Positions 42,397 to 56,700 are shown, counted from the stretch's first letter. The stretch: DNA of 64,000 bases from Eopsaltria australis (GCA_034509425.1 JAVTVJ010000292.1:372001-436000), one strand, 5' to 3'. Notes: generated by a model not told the origin, from the sequence alone. Numbers and translations are program-made.

Positions 42397-45300
42397 TCAA
42401 ATCCCACCAAATTCATGGTCACAGTATCCGATGTAGAGAGGCTGTGCCTGGACACCACGCCTGGGAAGAGAACAGAAGGATGGCATCAGGGAGAGGGCAC
42501 AGGTAGAGCCACCACCAGGTTTGAGGGCTTCCAGTGGCACAGGGTGGCCATGGGTGCCTCAATTCAGGTGTGACAAGGAGGGAGTGGTTTTCATCCTGTG
42601 CTTATAAACTCAATTTTTTGCTCATGTGTGGAAGCATGAGGTGAGGACAGGTTTCCTGGGGAAGCTGGTGCTGCAGGGAAGAGCTGACAAGTCCCCTCCT
42701 TCCTCAGCACAAAGCCCTCTCCTCGCCAGAGCCACCAGCCCACGCCAGCAGCAGGAGTGCTCCTCCAGCGCTGCACAAAGCAAGCTCTGCCCACGCACAG
42801 CCAGCAGAAAAACCAGGGCTTTCCAGAGGAACAAGGGTCATTTTGCAGCAGGGCAAGCCCTTCTCCCTTGCTGCCCTCTCAGGGTTGAGCCCAGAGCAGT
42901 TGTGCCAGGGGGAGTTGTCTCAGGACAGTTACCCAAGCAAGGTGCAGCGGAACTCCACCAGCCGGGCGTATGCATCTTCCACATTCCTGACGGTCTCATT
43001 GCTCCAGAGTCTCTCAGCTACGGCCCCACCTCTCGGCCTTGAAGATGAGGGACAGGCAGTCAGGACAGGGGGGAGCTCAAAAGCTTCTCACATGAAGCCC
43101 TGAACTCCTGACCAGCATCCTTCCACACACAAAGGCTTCAGAGTATCCCAAGATCCATTCCTGGACACATGCCCATCAGGAGCAGACCAGGGTGACAGGA
43201 CAGACAGGTGTTAAACACAACCTGGTTGCAGCAGTGGTTGTTACAGCCTGGCAAACCCTCAATTCAGCCTCAGTGAAGCTGTTAACAGCACAGAGGGGAC
43301 AAGGACAGGCATCACATGCAGACCAAACCCATGAGTTCAGCACATGACACTCGGTGGCAAAGTAAAGAGATGCAAGCCTGGCGCCATGTGACCCAAGTGA
43401 CCTCCCTTACCAGAGCCTGGGGCTCAGGTTGGTGACATCCACATATTCACCCCACATGCAGGCCTCGCCACCCATCACCAGGGCCTTCTGCTCAGGGCTG
43501 CCTGTGGAGGGGACAGCAAGACAGCCAGTTCTGGCACCATGACTGAGTGCCAAGCCAAGCTGCCATGCAGAAAGAGGACACAAGGCACACACCTTCAAAG
43601 TTCAAGGGCTCCACCTTATAGGCTTCTATCCAGTCCTGCCCATAGGAGATGCGGTTGAGGTACCAGGGTGCAGAGAGCAGAGCCCGGTAGCCAGCCCCGG
43701 TGACATTTGCCATCTCGTTCAGGTACTGCATGTTGTTCTCCTTCCACACGTGGATGATGGTGTCGGGCTTCAGCTGAGGAGAACAGGTGAACACGGGGCA
43801 GGGGATCAGTGCAGTGACAGAAGCATCATGTGTTCCCTCAAGCAGAGTGCCCTGATCCCTCCACACCCCCAAAAGGAAGCTGAGGCAGACATGGGCTTAA
43901 TTTTTGAGCCACTTCCCATCTGGTTGGCGGGAACAACAGAAGGAGGGATAAGGCCATTTGCAGTGTTCTGGGCAGGGTTAAAACCTGCATCTTGCAGGTG
44001 AATATACAAGAACCTAGAGGGAGCAGAGCATTGCCAATAGTGTGAAAAAGCCACGATGAGGGCAGCTCACTGGCAGCACCATCTTGAGACTGACCCCAGC
44101 CCCATTACAGAGTAACCCCCTCCAGCCCCAATATGGCCCCCCCCCAGAGCACACCAGCAGGTCAGGCTGGGGTGCTGGCACTGTTCACCCCAGCACAGGC
44201 AGCTCTCACCTTCACGTCGTTGTCAAACACCTCCTGCCACACAACATAACCTTTGCCAAGGGAAGAGACGATGTCCAGAAGCCTGGAGTACAGAGAAAAG
44301 CACAGAGTTTTGGGTGATCCCACTAATCCCCTCTTTGGTGGTTACATACAGCCAAAGGAGCAGCACAGATAAACCCAACATCCTCAGCAGGATGTGGAGG
44401 TGCTTCTGAAGGAGAAGGAGAGAGTACAGCCCCTTATGTGGCTTCTTTCTCCTCAGCCTTAGGCTTTCTTGTGGTCAATCTCCCACTAAAATGCTCCCTT
44501 TCGGGGTCAGGGAGACATGACCAATGGGGATGCTCCTGAAAAGGAGATCTGGTGTCCCCAAAACAGAAGACATTTGTGCTGGTCACAAAGTGCAGCAGGC
44601 CCTGGATGCCCTGTCCTTACCTCTGGATGTAGAAAGACTCTAATTTTTTGTAATCTTCACCAAAGCCCATCTCTGTCATGAAAGCACGGATTTCTGGATT
44701 GGATTTCCTGTTCACCAAAGAGAAGGAATAAAACCATCACAACCTGAGCTCTGTATTAAGGCCAAGGCATGGTCAAGTCCCCCCGCATCAGTCCAAGGCT
44801 TGCCCAGGTATTTCAGAACTGTCGCTGGACCAGCACCAACACCAGCAGCTCCCAACATCCAGCATCACCATGAGCACAGAAATCCCAAAAATCCCAAGCA
44901 CCACCACTACTCCTGGCCTGGGAGAGCAGGACACCAAAGACCATGACCAGGAAGCCATGGGCCAGGACTCCAATCCCAAATACCCCCAGTCCCCATCCAG
45001 ACTGATCTCAGACTCACCAGCATGTGAAATCTACCTCATCACCACCAAGGTGGAGAAAGAAGTCTGGGAACACAGTGCTGACCTCTTGGAACAAACGGGC
45101 CACAAACTGGTAGGTGCTGTTAACAATGGGGTTGATGGGCCCATAGACTCCAGAAGGAGCCTTGCCCATATAGCAGGGAGTCAGGAGGCCTGGAGCACCT
45201 GAGGGTAACAAATGCAGGATGGTGAGGAAGGGGCAAGGTGGGACAATGTCATCCTCTACAATGCTCCTCAGCACAACTCAGGGCCTGTCAGGGGACAAGA

Positions 45301-48300
45301 AAGGAGGGACAGCCACAGTTCCAGCTGTGACCACACACACAGTGAATTCTAACATGGGCCTTTAGCATTTGGAGGCAGGGGAAGGGGAGAAAAAGACAAT
45401 GGAATGTTTTCCTGGAGCTTCTTGCACTTCTAGGCATAGGAGACACAGTCTCTGGAGCAGAGAGTGGTGTGTCAGGACTGGGGCACAGCTAAGCAGAGCA
45501 AGGAAGCTCGGCCAGCTGTACTCTCAGTTAAACACAAGATCCTTGCAACCGCCACGATGTTAGTTTTGGCAGAGCAGAGGTTGCCAAAAAAAACATCCAG
45601 CTTGGATCCAAGAAAAGATGGAAATGTTTCCCTTTGGATTTTGCTCTAGAAGTTGGACCATTGGGTCCCACATCCCCCAAATAACAGTCTGCTCCTCATC
45701 AAAGCCAGCCTGTGGGACACTGCTGCCCACACCCAGCTTTTAGAGTCCAGATTGCTGCAGCACCCATTCCTGCCCCTGGGACAACTCGAACTCTCCTCAG
45801 AGCAGCAGCAGCAGGCAGGGTCTGCTCCTCACCTGGCCCCCAGGAGAGGGTGTGGCCAGGGGTGTCGAACTCAGCGATGACTCTGATGCCACGCAGCCGG
45901 GCGTACTCGATCACAGTGCGCACGTCGCTGGCTGTGTACACGTGGGTCATGGCATTGAAGGCTCCCTGGGAACATGGGAAAGCTCAGTGCCTAGCTCAGG
46001 AGCAGAGGTAGGGATCTGCTCACCTGAGCTGGGCACTACATGGTGATCATTACCTTCTTGCTGAGCTCTGGGAATGTGGAGCTCTCGTAGGGGAAAGATG
46101 GGTCATCCACAATGTGCCAATGAAACACGTTTAACTTGTTGTAAGCCATGACATCCTGGGAAGGAACAGGGACAAAGATGAACGTGCCACATCCTTCTGA
46201 AAGGTCATCCAGCTTGCCACAGAGAAAGGACATGGTCCTCCAGCTCCAGAAGGACAAGGCAGAGTCCCTAAATGCTCCCCAGGATCCAAGAGGGATTCAG
46301 GCACCTCTCTCTAAACACAAAAAGCTGTACAGGGCCAGGAATACTTCTGCTCAGTAAAATCCCTGTTCTCCTAGTAACTGAGCCACTGGTAGAGATCTGG
46401 AAGTTTAATTCTGCTTGGGATAAGCACAGAACCACCATCCACCTTTGCCAGTGTTTTTCCTTGCCATAGAAACAACTCAGCCTTGGAGAGTAACCTGGAC
46501 TGCAAGAATCCAAAATACCTCAAAATATCAAAATGCTCTTTTTAACAACGGCAGCTGAGAAATTACCCAAACAAGGGAGCTCAGTTGTCACAGGGGAAGG
46601 GACACCCAATTAAATAATCTCATCTCCCAGCATGGGTGCCCTACCAGAGTTTCCAGGATGGCTTTCAGAGGGAGGTAGTGACGAGAGGTGTCCAGCAACA
46701 GTCCCCGGTGAGGGAAGCGGGGAAAGTCCACGATTTCTGTCTCATTGATGTAGTACTGCACACAGAAGACATGAGGAAGACATGAGCAGGATGTTGGGCA
46801 AATGGCCATTAGCAAGAGACATTGAGGGTCACCATTGTCACCAAGGGTGGCAGGACAGGAGTGCCCTCAATGCTCAGAGTGCAAACTGGCCACAAAGAGC
46901 TGCAGCACTTCTTTACCCACTCAGAAGGCAGGGATCTGGCTGGATCCATGAATCTCCACTTGGCCCTTGGCAAGGCTGTGCCCACTTATCCCAAGCATCC
47001 CAGCAACCCTCAGCCTGTCCCCATGGAGGCAGCCACACTATGGAGAGCTGCCTGCCCCCAGGGACGAGGCCAGGACTCACCGTGCCATTCTCATCTCTTC
47101 CAACAAGCTGGCTGAACGTTTCCAGGCCTGCAGGAAAACACACAGCCCCTTTCTCAGCACAGACACCCCCAAAGGAGCAGAGCTCAATTAACAAAGAAGT
47201 CTACAGAAAGAGAGAGGCACTGTGAGCCATCCCCACAGGCCCGAGGCAGGGAGAGTGGGAATGCCCTGTGGGAAGTGCAGCTCACCTCGGAGAGCTCCCC
47301 AGATAGTCTCTGCAGAAAGCAGCATGGAGCCTTTGGAGACGGACAGCTTATCTGAAACACAGCATCAGGGGGCTGTCCCACATGGCCACTACAGTACTGG
47401 GCAGGGCTCAGGTAAGGAACTGCACCCCAGGAGCCCAGAGAACTGAATTTTGGCCCTCTCATGTTGTTTTAAACCTCCTCCCACTGCTTTATCAGGACCC
47501 TCAGGTACGTCCCTCCTGCCCTGCCCCAGTGTCTCAATAGCGTGGGATGGGTGCCCTACCCAAGACCAAGGGTAACTGCACAGTGCCACTTCCCAGTGAC
47601 AGGCACAGAAACAGCCACGCTCCCTCCCACTCCCAACCACGACACTTACAGCTCTCCTTGGAGTCCAGGCTGGGAAACCCATCACAGCCTGGGGTGGAAA
47701 CATAGACGAGAAGCTGGGTGCAGGCTGTTTCCCAGGACGGCTCATTCTCTGCAAAGGACACAGATCATGCACACCAACCCCATCCCAGTTCTTTTCCCTG
47801 CTTCCAAGCCCACCACCATCCTCCCAGCCCAGCTAGGGATGGAGGCACAAGCAGGCACCCCTTCCTGCACCCCAAAACAGACACCACAGTGTTCAGCAGG
47901 GGCTAATTTCAACACAGCCAATCAGGAGAACATGAGATGATCCCAACCCGTGAGGAAGCCCCCAGGGAAGCTTAAAGGAGCACACAAGAGAGGAGAGACA
48001 TTAGAATATGGACAAGTAGCAGCCCCTGATGCTTCCAGGACACCAGCCCTGACTCTTAAGCTACAGCCATGACATGTCAAAGCTTCTCCATGAGGGTGAA
48101 GAGCTTCCTGTTTCCAAGCTCTCCCAGCATTGGAAAAAAGTGCAAGCCTGAGAGCTCTCCCCTACCCACACTTCTTGGAAAAGGCAAAGAAAACCAGTAA
48201 AAAAGGGTGGAGAATGAAATCTGCTAAACCAAGCTGAGTTAGAGGCAATCAAAGGTCTCACCCAGCTCAGAAAAGCTCCTGACCAACTTCACCTTCTGCA

Positions 48301-50805
48301 GAACAGGTCCCAGGTGCAGCAGCTAGAGAAATGAACCCAGTCACATCTAGACCTCAAGCAGGAGCTCTGGGCACACTTCCCTAACTAAAGAGCACTTCCA
48401 AGGATGCACAAGCCTCAATCCCCACTTGACTCACTCCCCCATTCCAAAGGGATATTCAACCTTCACTGGGATGCAAAGGACTTACAGCAGCCAGCTGCCA
48501 GGAGGAGCATGGGGTAGCAGGATGGGACCCTGCTCATCCCAGCCACGGTCCATGCCTATACCCCCACAGCATTCCCAGGAGCAGCCAGTGCTCAATGTGG
48601 TCACTGAAAATAAAGAGCTTGGCTTTAAATGAGCCAAGAGCACCAAGAAGTTTCCAGACAGACTGTAGCACTGCCAGCATTTCAGACAAATGCAGAGAGC
48701 CCCTGCTCCACAGCTCACAGGAGCCAGAATCCCCTGATTTCTCCATGAGAGGATGACGAAACCTCTGCGGAGAGAAGGAAAACAGCTTGAAGCCCTGTTT
48801 TGAGCTTTCCTCTCGGTTGCAGACAAGCTGGTAGCCAAGGCAACCTTGCAGATGTGTAAGCAGCACAGCAAGACCTGCTCCCTCCACTCGGGAAGGCAGC
48901 AGTTCACCAGGAACAGCCACTCTCAGGCCTGGGGACACAGGGAACATTCATCCTGCTGAAGAACTCTGACAGAATTGGTCCCACCACCACACAATAAAAT
49001 ATTTTGAGTTTGAACCTGCGCAGGGAGACATTTCCCAACCCAAACACAGCCTCCTAGGCCAAGGTGCAGGCAGGCACCACCACCACCACACCTGCAAGGC
49101 AGCGCAGCCAGAAAATGGTTTCTGCTGTTTATTTCATCTATTAATACAAATCATTTCCTTCCATCCAGGGTTTCCACTGCCTGTTCTTACTAACCACTTA
49201 TGCAGAAAAAGAAGACCAAAACAAAATGAAGGCAAAGAGGGGAAAAAAAGGCCATAAAATAATTTGTGTAGTTTGAGCATCATAAAGCAGGGCATATGGA
49301 AAGTGATGAGTGTGAGCTGGATCTTGTGATCACAATGTTGCTCCAAGTGATTTGATGGTCACATTTCCCCTCTGAGTTGAACAGGAGAGCGTGAATAATT
49401 AGATCAGCTGTTTTTAGTTCCTAGCAGCAAAAGAGAACCAAGAGGAGTCTTTTTGGCTCCCTAATCAAAATTTATTTCTACTGCTACTCACAAGAGCTGA
49501 AAAAATAAAATAAGCCAAAGGATTCTCTGTTTCAAACCTGCATTTTTCAAAGCATGATGTACTCAAGACAAAGCCAAGTGGCTTCCAACGCCACCACCCT
49601 TCTCTGGTTTGATCAGCAGCAACAGAGCTCACACTGACATTTAAAACACTCGGGAGCAGAGTTACTAGCTCTTTTTGATGAATGAAGTGCTTCATAGTCC
49701 CTGGATATAGCACTTCAGGCTGCAGCAGACCCACGCAGCTACTGAGCATCCCGGTGCGTTAGCTCCACAGCCCAGAGATTTCCTGTGGCTCATCCCAGAC
49801 AAGCAACGGGTGCTATCATGAAGACGTCTGGGTTCAAGAAACCTTTAGAGGCTGTCCCAAACAAAACCCAGACTCTCAAAGCTTTTGCCTTTCCTCATCT
49901 TACCCTACAATTTCAGGATGAATCCAGCAGCTAATCCCTCCCTGGCAGAAAAGCCATGGTGCCTCGGGACTTTCAGCAGCTCCACTTTGGCAGATGTGCC
50001 CCGTGGCACAAGCAGGGACTTGGAAGAACACACACGAAGCAGTAAATCTTTCCTCAAGGTGAGACCTCACACAGGACACCCAGAGCTGCTAGGAATGGGA
50101 ACAGCCAAGACTTAGCAATAACCCTGAAGCAGGAATGGTTGCAAGACCAGGAGCAGCTCTCCCTGCAGCCACAAGAGAAGGAAGCGAAATGAAGCAATGG
50201 GGAGCTGTAACACTATACAGAGGAACTAAAAAATTAGATGGACGAAATCCTTGATAGCAAGAGCCTAAATCCTGGCAGGAAGACAACTAGTGCTGTGCCA
50301 AACTCCGTTAGATTTCCTCAATACATGCCATAGGCATTGTCCTCCAAATCCCAACCCATCGCTGCGCTTGCCACCAGACTCCATCCAAGCCACAACTCCC
50401 ACCCCACCTGCCGCCGCAGAACTGAGAGGAGGCAGACGGCCACCAAACCCCGTGGTCTGACCCCAAAATTAGCGAGGGTGTGGGGGGCTGTTAAGCTCAA
50501 AGCCGCGGAGGGAAGGGTCAGTGCCCGCCGCGGCCCTCACCGGTGGGACGGCCGAAGAGCAGCGGCCAGTACCGCTGGAAGGCGGCGTCCAGCACGGCGC
50601 AGCCCGGCCCCACAGCCGAGCCGCTCGCCGCGGCGAAGCGGAACCGGCGGGCCGGCACCGAGCAGCGGCCGCCGCCGGGCGGGGAGCTCTGGGCCTGGGG
50701 CTGCGGCCACACGGCCCTCGCCGGGCCCGGCAGCACCGCCAGCAGCAGCGCCGGGAGCAGCAGCAGCCGGAGCAGCGGCAGCTGCAGCGCCCGCGCCGCC
50801 GCCAT
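42397..50805 (-). CDS. HEXA: Beta-hexosaminidase subunit alpha HEXA, complete, 14 exons
   Basis: This lysosomal GH20 enzyme removes terminal GalNAc/GlcNAc; with HEXB and GM2 activator it degrades GM2 ganglioside (loss causes Tay-Sachs disease). Minus-strand exons: 50805-50541, 47748-47650, 47351-47286, 47127-47081, 46755-46645, 46155-46054, 45965-45833, 45198-45018, 44707-44621, 44282-44210, 43773-43593, 43501-43411, 43037-42933, 42460-42397. The phases join to 534 aa (human 529). The N-terminus has a Leu-rich signal peptide (about 31 aa, [17 protein letters not shown]) then VWPQPQ. Active-site motifs are present: DTSRHY (Arg about 184), [12 protein letters not shown], and HLGGDEVDF with the catalytic Asp-Glu at about 328-329. 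LNRISYG keeps the Asn-Arg pair that marks the alpha subunit's handling of charged substrates, which argues against HEXB. Sequons NET (163), NST (301) and NVT (411) fit a glycosylated lysosomal enzyme. The fourteen-exon structure equals that of human HEXA. Confidence 0.96.
47749..50540 (-). other. HEXA: HEXA intron 1 (2.8 kb)
   Basis: Unique sequence bounded by CCACCG|GTGAGGG at 50541/50540 and the TTTGCAG acceptor ending at 47749. I see no exon, tandem array or mobile element inside. The stretch at 49120-49540 is AT-rich without a clear feature. Confidence 0.7.
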
Positions 50806-50935
50806 GTCGCGCCCGAGCCTGAGGGAGGCGGCACCGCCCGACAGCGGGGGGCCGGGCGGCCGCGAAATGGCAGCTCGGGCCCGCCCTCACGGCCTCCCCC
50901 GCGCTGCCCCCTCGCCCCCCAGTCTCCCCTAGTTG
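50460..50935 (-). promoter_or_regulatory. HEXA: HEXA CpG-island promoter and exon 1
   Basis: CpG density is high across exon 1 and 130 bp upstream, then falls abruptly near 50935. There is no TATA box, as expected for a housekeeping lysosomal gene. The transcription start is probably within 50810-50900. Confidence 0.6.
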
Positions 50936-51142
50936 TCCACTGTCACCTCGATCTCTTCAAATAAAGCCCAGAAACGCCCGCCCTGCTCCCCGCTGAAGGT
51001 AATTTCTGCCCCAGCCCTCAGGCTTTACAGCCCCCTCACTCCGGCTATGCTTCCTGCCATCAGGGAGCCTCAGCAGCCTGCCTCGGCGTTTGAGGAAATT
51101 AATGGTTTGAAACACGTCTTTTACCCGTGCTGCTTTCGTGGA

Positions 51143-51465
51143 ATCATGTAGTGTTTTGGTTTGGAAGGGATCTTAAAGGCCATTTAATTCCACCCCCTGC
51201 CATGAGCAGGGACACTTTCCACTATCCAGGTTGCTCCAAGCCCTGTGTCCAGCCTCGCCTTGGACACTTCTAGGAATGAAGCAGCCACAGCTTCTCTGGA
51301 CAACCTGTGCCAGAGCCTCACCACCCTCATTTTAAATAAATTCTTCCTGATATCTAACCTAACTAGGCCCTCTCTTACTTTGAAATCAGCACCTCTTGCC
51401 CGTGCTTTGGCTCTCCCTTTGGTTTGGGCATCTTCTGTTGATGCCGTGTATTTTTATGAGCAATA
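51143..51465 (-). mobile_element. CR1 LINE 3'-end fragment, antisense to the plus strand
   Basis: The plus strand shows the reverse complement of the CR1 3' region: TTTGGAAGGGATCTTAAAGG, CCCTGCCATGAGCAGGGACA, CTTTCCACTATCCAGGTTGC, CCTTGGACACTTCTAGG, AGCTTCTCTGGACAACCTGT and CTTCCTGATATCTAACCTAA. It is truncated and diverged, so it is an old 5'-truncated copy. Confidence 0.9.
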
Positions 51466-54400
51466 CTGTATATAAATCACCCCTTGCACACGTTCCCAAG
51501 GATATTTTATATGTGGCCAGTGAAATATTGATTGGTTTGTACAAATAAAAGGGGCTTTATCCCACGGTGGGTCCTCACAGTAAAGTGTTGCAGAGATGCT
51601 TTCCATGCAGTGCTTGGCTTTTCCAAGGAAAGCCTTAACCTCAGATGAACTCTATTTAATTCTGCTTCCTCCCTCCAGCTCTGCTTTCCTCAGCAATCCC
51701 CAGCTCAAACAAGGGCCTTAAGTCCAGGTCTTACCCATCTAATTGCCAGCACAAACCTACAAGGGAACCCACTCCATCAAATTATTAAAAACCTGTTGTC
51801 CCAGAAAACTCCAAGGTATCAGGAGTGCTGGGAGACAAGCCAGAGACATGGGAGCAAGCAGGAAATTAAACAAATAGCACAGGAGAAAGTGTGACAAGGG
51901 AGGTGGCCCCTTCACACAAGAGGAAAAACCACCCTGTGTGAGCAGGACGTAACCATGGAAAGGTCTGGTGGGGAATGTAAGGGATTGTCCCTCATGGGAG
52001 CAGTGTAGAGAGAACAGGATCAAGAGGAAAAAAGCATTTTGTAGAAAAAAACCTCGAGAAACATGTTGTCAAAGGTTAGAATAGCACCAGCACAAAGCTG
52101 GAGATCAATGGTGAAAGGAAAAGAGCTGGGAGGATATGGAAGGGTTTCAGTGGGGCTGGGGAGAGATGGAGGGAGATGCTCTCCAATATTGACGGAGGCT
52201 GTGAGGTTCCAGTGAAGCTTTTGGGGGTGACATGGAGGTGAAAAAGTTGTGGGGAGACGAGGCACCGGGAGGAGATCACAGTCAGGTTTGGGTCTAAATG
52301 GGATTATGGGAATTGAATGAGGTTAGGGAAAATTAATAGGGGGCTCACAGGGGGGAAGGCAGAGAGGGGACTAAGGGTCACCTAGAGATAAAGAAGTTGC
52401 CTCCATCAGGAAGGGGGTCAAAGAGAGCCAAATTGTGTTGCTGTGAGCTCAACACCTACACAGCGCTGCATCTTTCTTTTCCAGACGTGTAAAACAGCTA
52501 AGTCCACCTAATGGGAAGGTGAGCCAGGAGCCAAGGACAGGCACAGTCTTACCAGGTGGGTGTAGCTCCACAGCCAGGCTAACAGAGCCCAGGGGTGGAC
52601 CAACAGCCCGGGTATCACCCAGAGAATTAAAGGCACCAAGTGAAGTCCAACATCAGTCTAGCAATACCTAGGAGCAGGTGCACCCACAGGAGAGATCAGG
52701 AAGAATTGGTTGCCTGGATCTCACACTGAATGGAGCTTATGGAGTTCTTGGGTGGAGGTCCCAGGAGAGGCTGATTGGGGCAATTAAAGCCTGTTGGTTC
52801 CCTCAGGCTCTTGACAGTTCTCCCTTGTTTTCCCTACAGAGGTGGCAGAACCTCTGTAGGGAAATTCAACACAATGGCACGTGCCAGGCTGCTTCCTCAC
52901 TATTCTTCCAGGATTTTGTGGCCCTTCTCTATCTCTGTCCTCATCACACAGCAGGAAGTGAGAACACCTGTATTCCAGCCTGTGTCAGACCTCTGGGAAA
53001 TGGCCCCTGTCATTCCTTGTGTTCACGTTTCTTGCTGCCAGTCTACATAAAGCCTCCATGGTCTTGAGCTGCGTTTGTTGCTTTTCCCTGTGCAAACTTC
53101 TGGAGCACCAGCTGTTGCCACCATTTTCTGACTACATTTGATTGATTCCAGTAGCTCTGGACTTGTCCTCAAGTAGTTTCACTGTATCAAAATTTCAGTG
53201 GAAGGAAAACACCCCAAACAAGCCAGTTTGTTGCTGTCTTGCATCAGGCAATGCAATGTCAGGACTGCGCTTCCCAGCACATGAGACAGAACTGTGGGAG
53301 TGCCCTGGCTTGAGGCGAATTCTCATTTCAGCCTGGGGAGGGTGGCATATTTGCCAGCTTATGTAAAGCATTGTGATCAGAGCTTTCAGTCCAAATATTC
53401 CAGCCTTTCTACAGATTCAGTTGCTGATGCTATTTTAGGGGACCTGATGTCTCTGGGGGATGACTCATTGAAGTTCATCTGTAGCTGGCCGGCATTAATC
53501 CAGACTAACAGTCTGGTTTGGGAATGTTTCTTTACATAAGAAAACTGCTTAAGTGTGTGTTTAACTGTGGAGCTTGGTTGAAAGAATCTGGATTACACTC
53601 TGTCCTGCAGCAGGCACGGAGCACCAGCAGCCCAAAGCTGCTGATGCTCTTCAGTAGCCCATCAATAAACCAGCTCAGGGGCTTTGAACGTATCTGCAGA
53701 GTGATAAAACCACCTGGGAGGCCTTTCCCAGGGTAGTTCAACGAGGAACACGGAGGGAGTGAGCCTGAGGCAGGGCTGTACCAGCTCAGGTGAGACCCAC
53801 GGTGAGGGTACTTACAAACCCCTCTTGTCATCTCTCTGATGCAAAAGCTGGGACTTGCTGGGGGACTGCAAAAAACTGCTGCGCCAGGACACTGCTGGAT
53901 TACCTGCTTGCTACCAGCAATGAATTTGGTAGCAATCCAAATTAATTATTCTGATATAAATTGTTATAAAACCTGGCTGGTGTAACACTTGAGTCTTTCT
54001 GGTTTGCCTTCAGGGCATGAAGGTGGCCTTTGGGCTGTCAGTGCAGTTGTATCACAGCATTTTAAAAATATAAAAATCCATTTATTCTGCTGCCTGACTC
54101 CCTATAATGTTGGCTGCTTCTGCATTTAACCAGGAGGGTGCTTTGCACACAGATTCTTCTGCTGGTGAGAAGTGTCTGAGCCAGTGAAGTGGGAATGGAG
54201 GAAGCCATTCATTAACACCTTCACAGGGCATGAGTTTTCTATTTGCTTTGCTCTTCAAGCCAACACTGTCTAGGAAAATTGCTCCTGAATGAAGCAACTC
54301 CCAGTTCAAGGGACCTGCTGGTGGTGTGGCTGGAGAGGGCTTTGGAAAACACAGATCATCTCCGGGAAATACCTATAGACCTCTAACTTGACTTTTGGCA

Positions 54401-56284
54401 TCTCAAAGCCTTTCTGTGCAAAACTACTGTCTCCATTTGCTTGTTTACCTTCCCTTTAGTCCGTGGTAAAATAATGATGGGATTTGGACTGCAAGACAAG
54501 TGTTGCAGGGTTGAAGTGTGCTTACTTGTGGTGGTGATCTGGAGGGAGTATGATCAGCATGTTTCAGGTGTGGATCCTCCTGTTGCATATCTTTGTATTT
54601 CAGGGATGATGTTGCTCGTCATCAAGAAGAGGGGTGCTCACATTTAAACACCTAGCAGGAGCCCCCAGAGACAATTTGTGGAGCTTTAGTATGTGCACAA
54701 TGAAGATCCTAAACACAAGATGCTCCTAAATCCACATCCAGGGTATTTTCACCAGCTCTAACAGCTCAGCCCATGAGGAACCTTGATGTTTTGGGGGGCC
54801 GAAGCAGGCTGGTGTATCGCAGGATGCTTTTGGAGGCACAAGGATGCATCCCAAGATAACTCATTTCCATACCCCTACCTTCCCACCTAGACCACCACTT
54901 ATCAATGCTGCCATCGAATGGTTTAGCAGGTGCATGTGCTGAATGAATTTCTCAGCAAAGATGGGGTTTAACAGAAGGGAGCTCTTCAGCTGGGAGAGTA
55001 TGTGTGAGGGAAGTGAGGCCTGGGAGACTTGGAGTGAGCAGGCAGCAGCAAGGAGAATTATTTCAACAGTTATGAGCTTGAGAGTGGAATTTAAAGCAAA
55101 AAGCTTGAAGTGGGATGTGTTAATCAGCGTGGAGGATTTGGGGTCCTGACTCGAGCTCAGCCTGCTGGTGTTTCCACTGTTGATGTTATCACAGAGACTT
55201 TTTTCTTCTGGGTTATCTCCAGCTCACACAGCTTTGGGGTGGTGATCTGAGGGGCTGCTCAGCCCATGCTTATAGCTGAGGTTGTTAAGGAGTGTGCAGA
55301 CACCCAAAATCAAACCCTAGACATTGAGAAATCTTTTGGATTTCCTTTCCCCCAGCGTGGGAGCTCTGCGTGTCTCTGGTGATGGAGAAGAAAGGCTTTT
55401 TCCAGAGATCCTGCCTGCCTCAAGGAATGCTGGAGCAGGAAAGAGGCTGGGTGGGATGGGAGGTTCACCCTGAATCTGCAGGCGGTTTGTGGTGTGGGGC
55501 ACCAGCACTTTCACAGCATTTTGGTATCACGAATCAGGGCTTGTCACGAGGAGATGCTGCAAGTTCTTGCGGAGGCTGAGTACATGTGGCTGCTGTCCCT
55601 GGCTGCTCCCAGTCACGGCTGTGGGGCTGAGCTGGAATCAGTCAGAGCCTGTGGATGCACCGTGACAAACTCCCTGTGCCCAGAGGCAATGCTCCCATAA
55701 ATCCTGTAAGCATGGGCTTAACTTTGGGGAGCAAGGTGATTGCAAGGCAATATTTTATTCTTGTCAGCTTCAGTGTTAACAGTTACCAGAATCACTTGGG
55801 TAATTAAGCTTGTGCAAGAATAAAGTGAAAAAGCACCAGGTGTCTATGGAGATCTAAATCATTTTTCAGAGTGGGCAGAAGAGCAGTTTTTGGCTTTCCT
55901 CAGTAGCTGGAGTCCTAAAATCTCCAGAGACACCACAGATCCCCTTGGAATGAGCTGAAGGCAGCAGCCCTGCTTTTCTCAGATACCTTCTGCCAACCAC
56001 CTACAAGAAGCTGGTGGGTGACCAGGGCTTTGTACGTGACCATTGGTTGGAAACTTCAAAATAAAGGAAGATCTTTTGCTAAAGGCATGGCTAAAATTTC
56101 ATTCCAAACAGTATTTTTGAGATGTATTAGTGTTAGTGTTGCTGGAGTAACCGGCTGCAAAGTGCTGATCCCTGTCTTGCAGTTGGGAAAGACGAGGCTG
56201 GGACTGTAGAAGGTGGTTTCCTTTATCTGTGGGATGTCATTGGGAAGATCCCATCACTATTTATAAATATTTATTACTGGGATC

Positions 56285-56700
56285 ATGGAACCATCATAGA
56301 ATCATAGCATGGCTTGGGTAGGAAGGTAGATCCCTACCTCTAAAGATCATATCGTTCCACACCCTACCATGGGCAGGGACACCTTCCACTAGCCCAGGTT
56401 GCTCCAAGCCCCATCCATCCTGGCCTTGGACACTTCCAGGGATCCAGGGGCAGCCACAGCTGCTCTGGGCACCCTGTGCCAGGGCTTCCCCACTCTCACA
56501 GCCAGGAATTTCATCCCAGTATCCCATCTAACCCTGCCCTCTGGCAGTGGGAAGCCATTCCCTGTGTCCTGCCCATCTCTTGCCCTAAGTCCCTCTCCAG
56601 CTCTCCTGGAGCCCCTTTAGGCACTGGCAGGGGATCTGAGGTCTCCCTGGAGCCTCTCTTGTCCAGGTGAACACCCCCAGCTCTCCCAGCCTGGCTCCAC
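56285..56700 (-). mobile_element. CR1 LINE 3'-end fragment, antisense to the plus strand
   Basis: It begins with the terminal octamer-like ATCATAGAATCATAGCATGG, then CCATGGGCAGGGACACCTTC, CACTAGCCCAGGTTGCTCCA, CCTTGGACACTTCCAGGGAT and GCTGCTCTGGGCACCCTGTG, followed by the upstream CR1 part (AGCCTCTCTTGTCCAGGTGA). The copy is about 0.4 kb, 5'-truncated and better preserved than the one at 51143. Confidence 0.93.
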
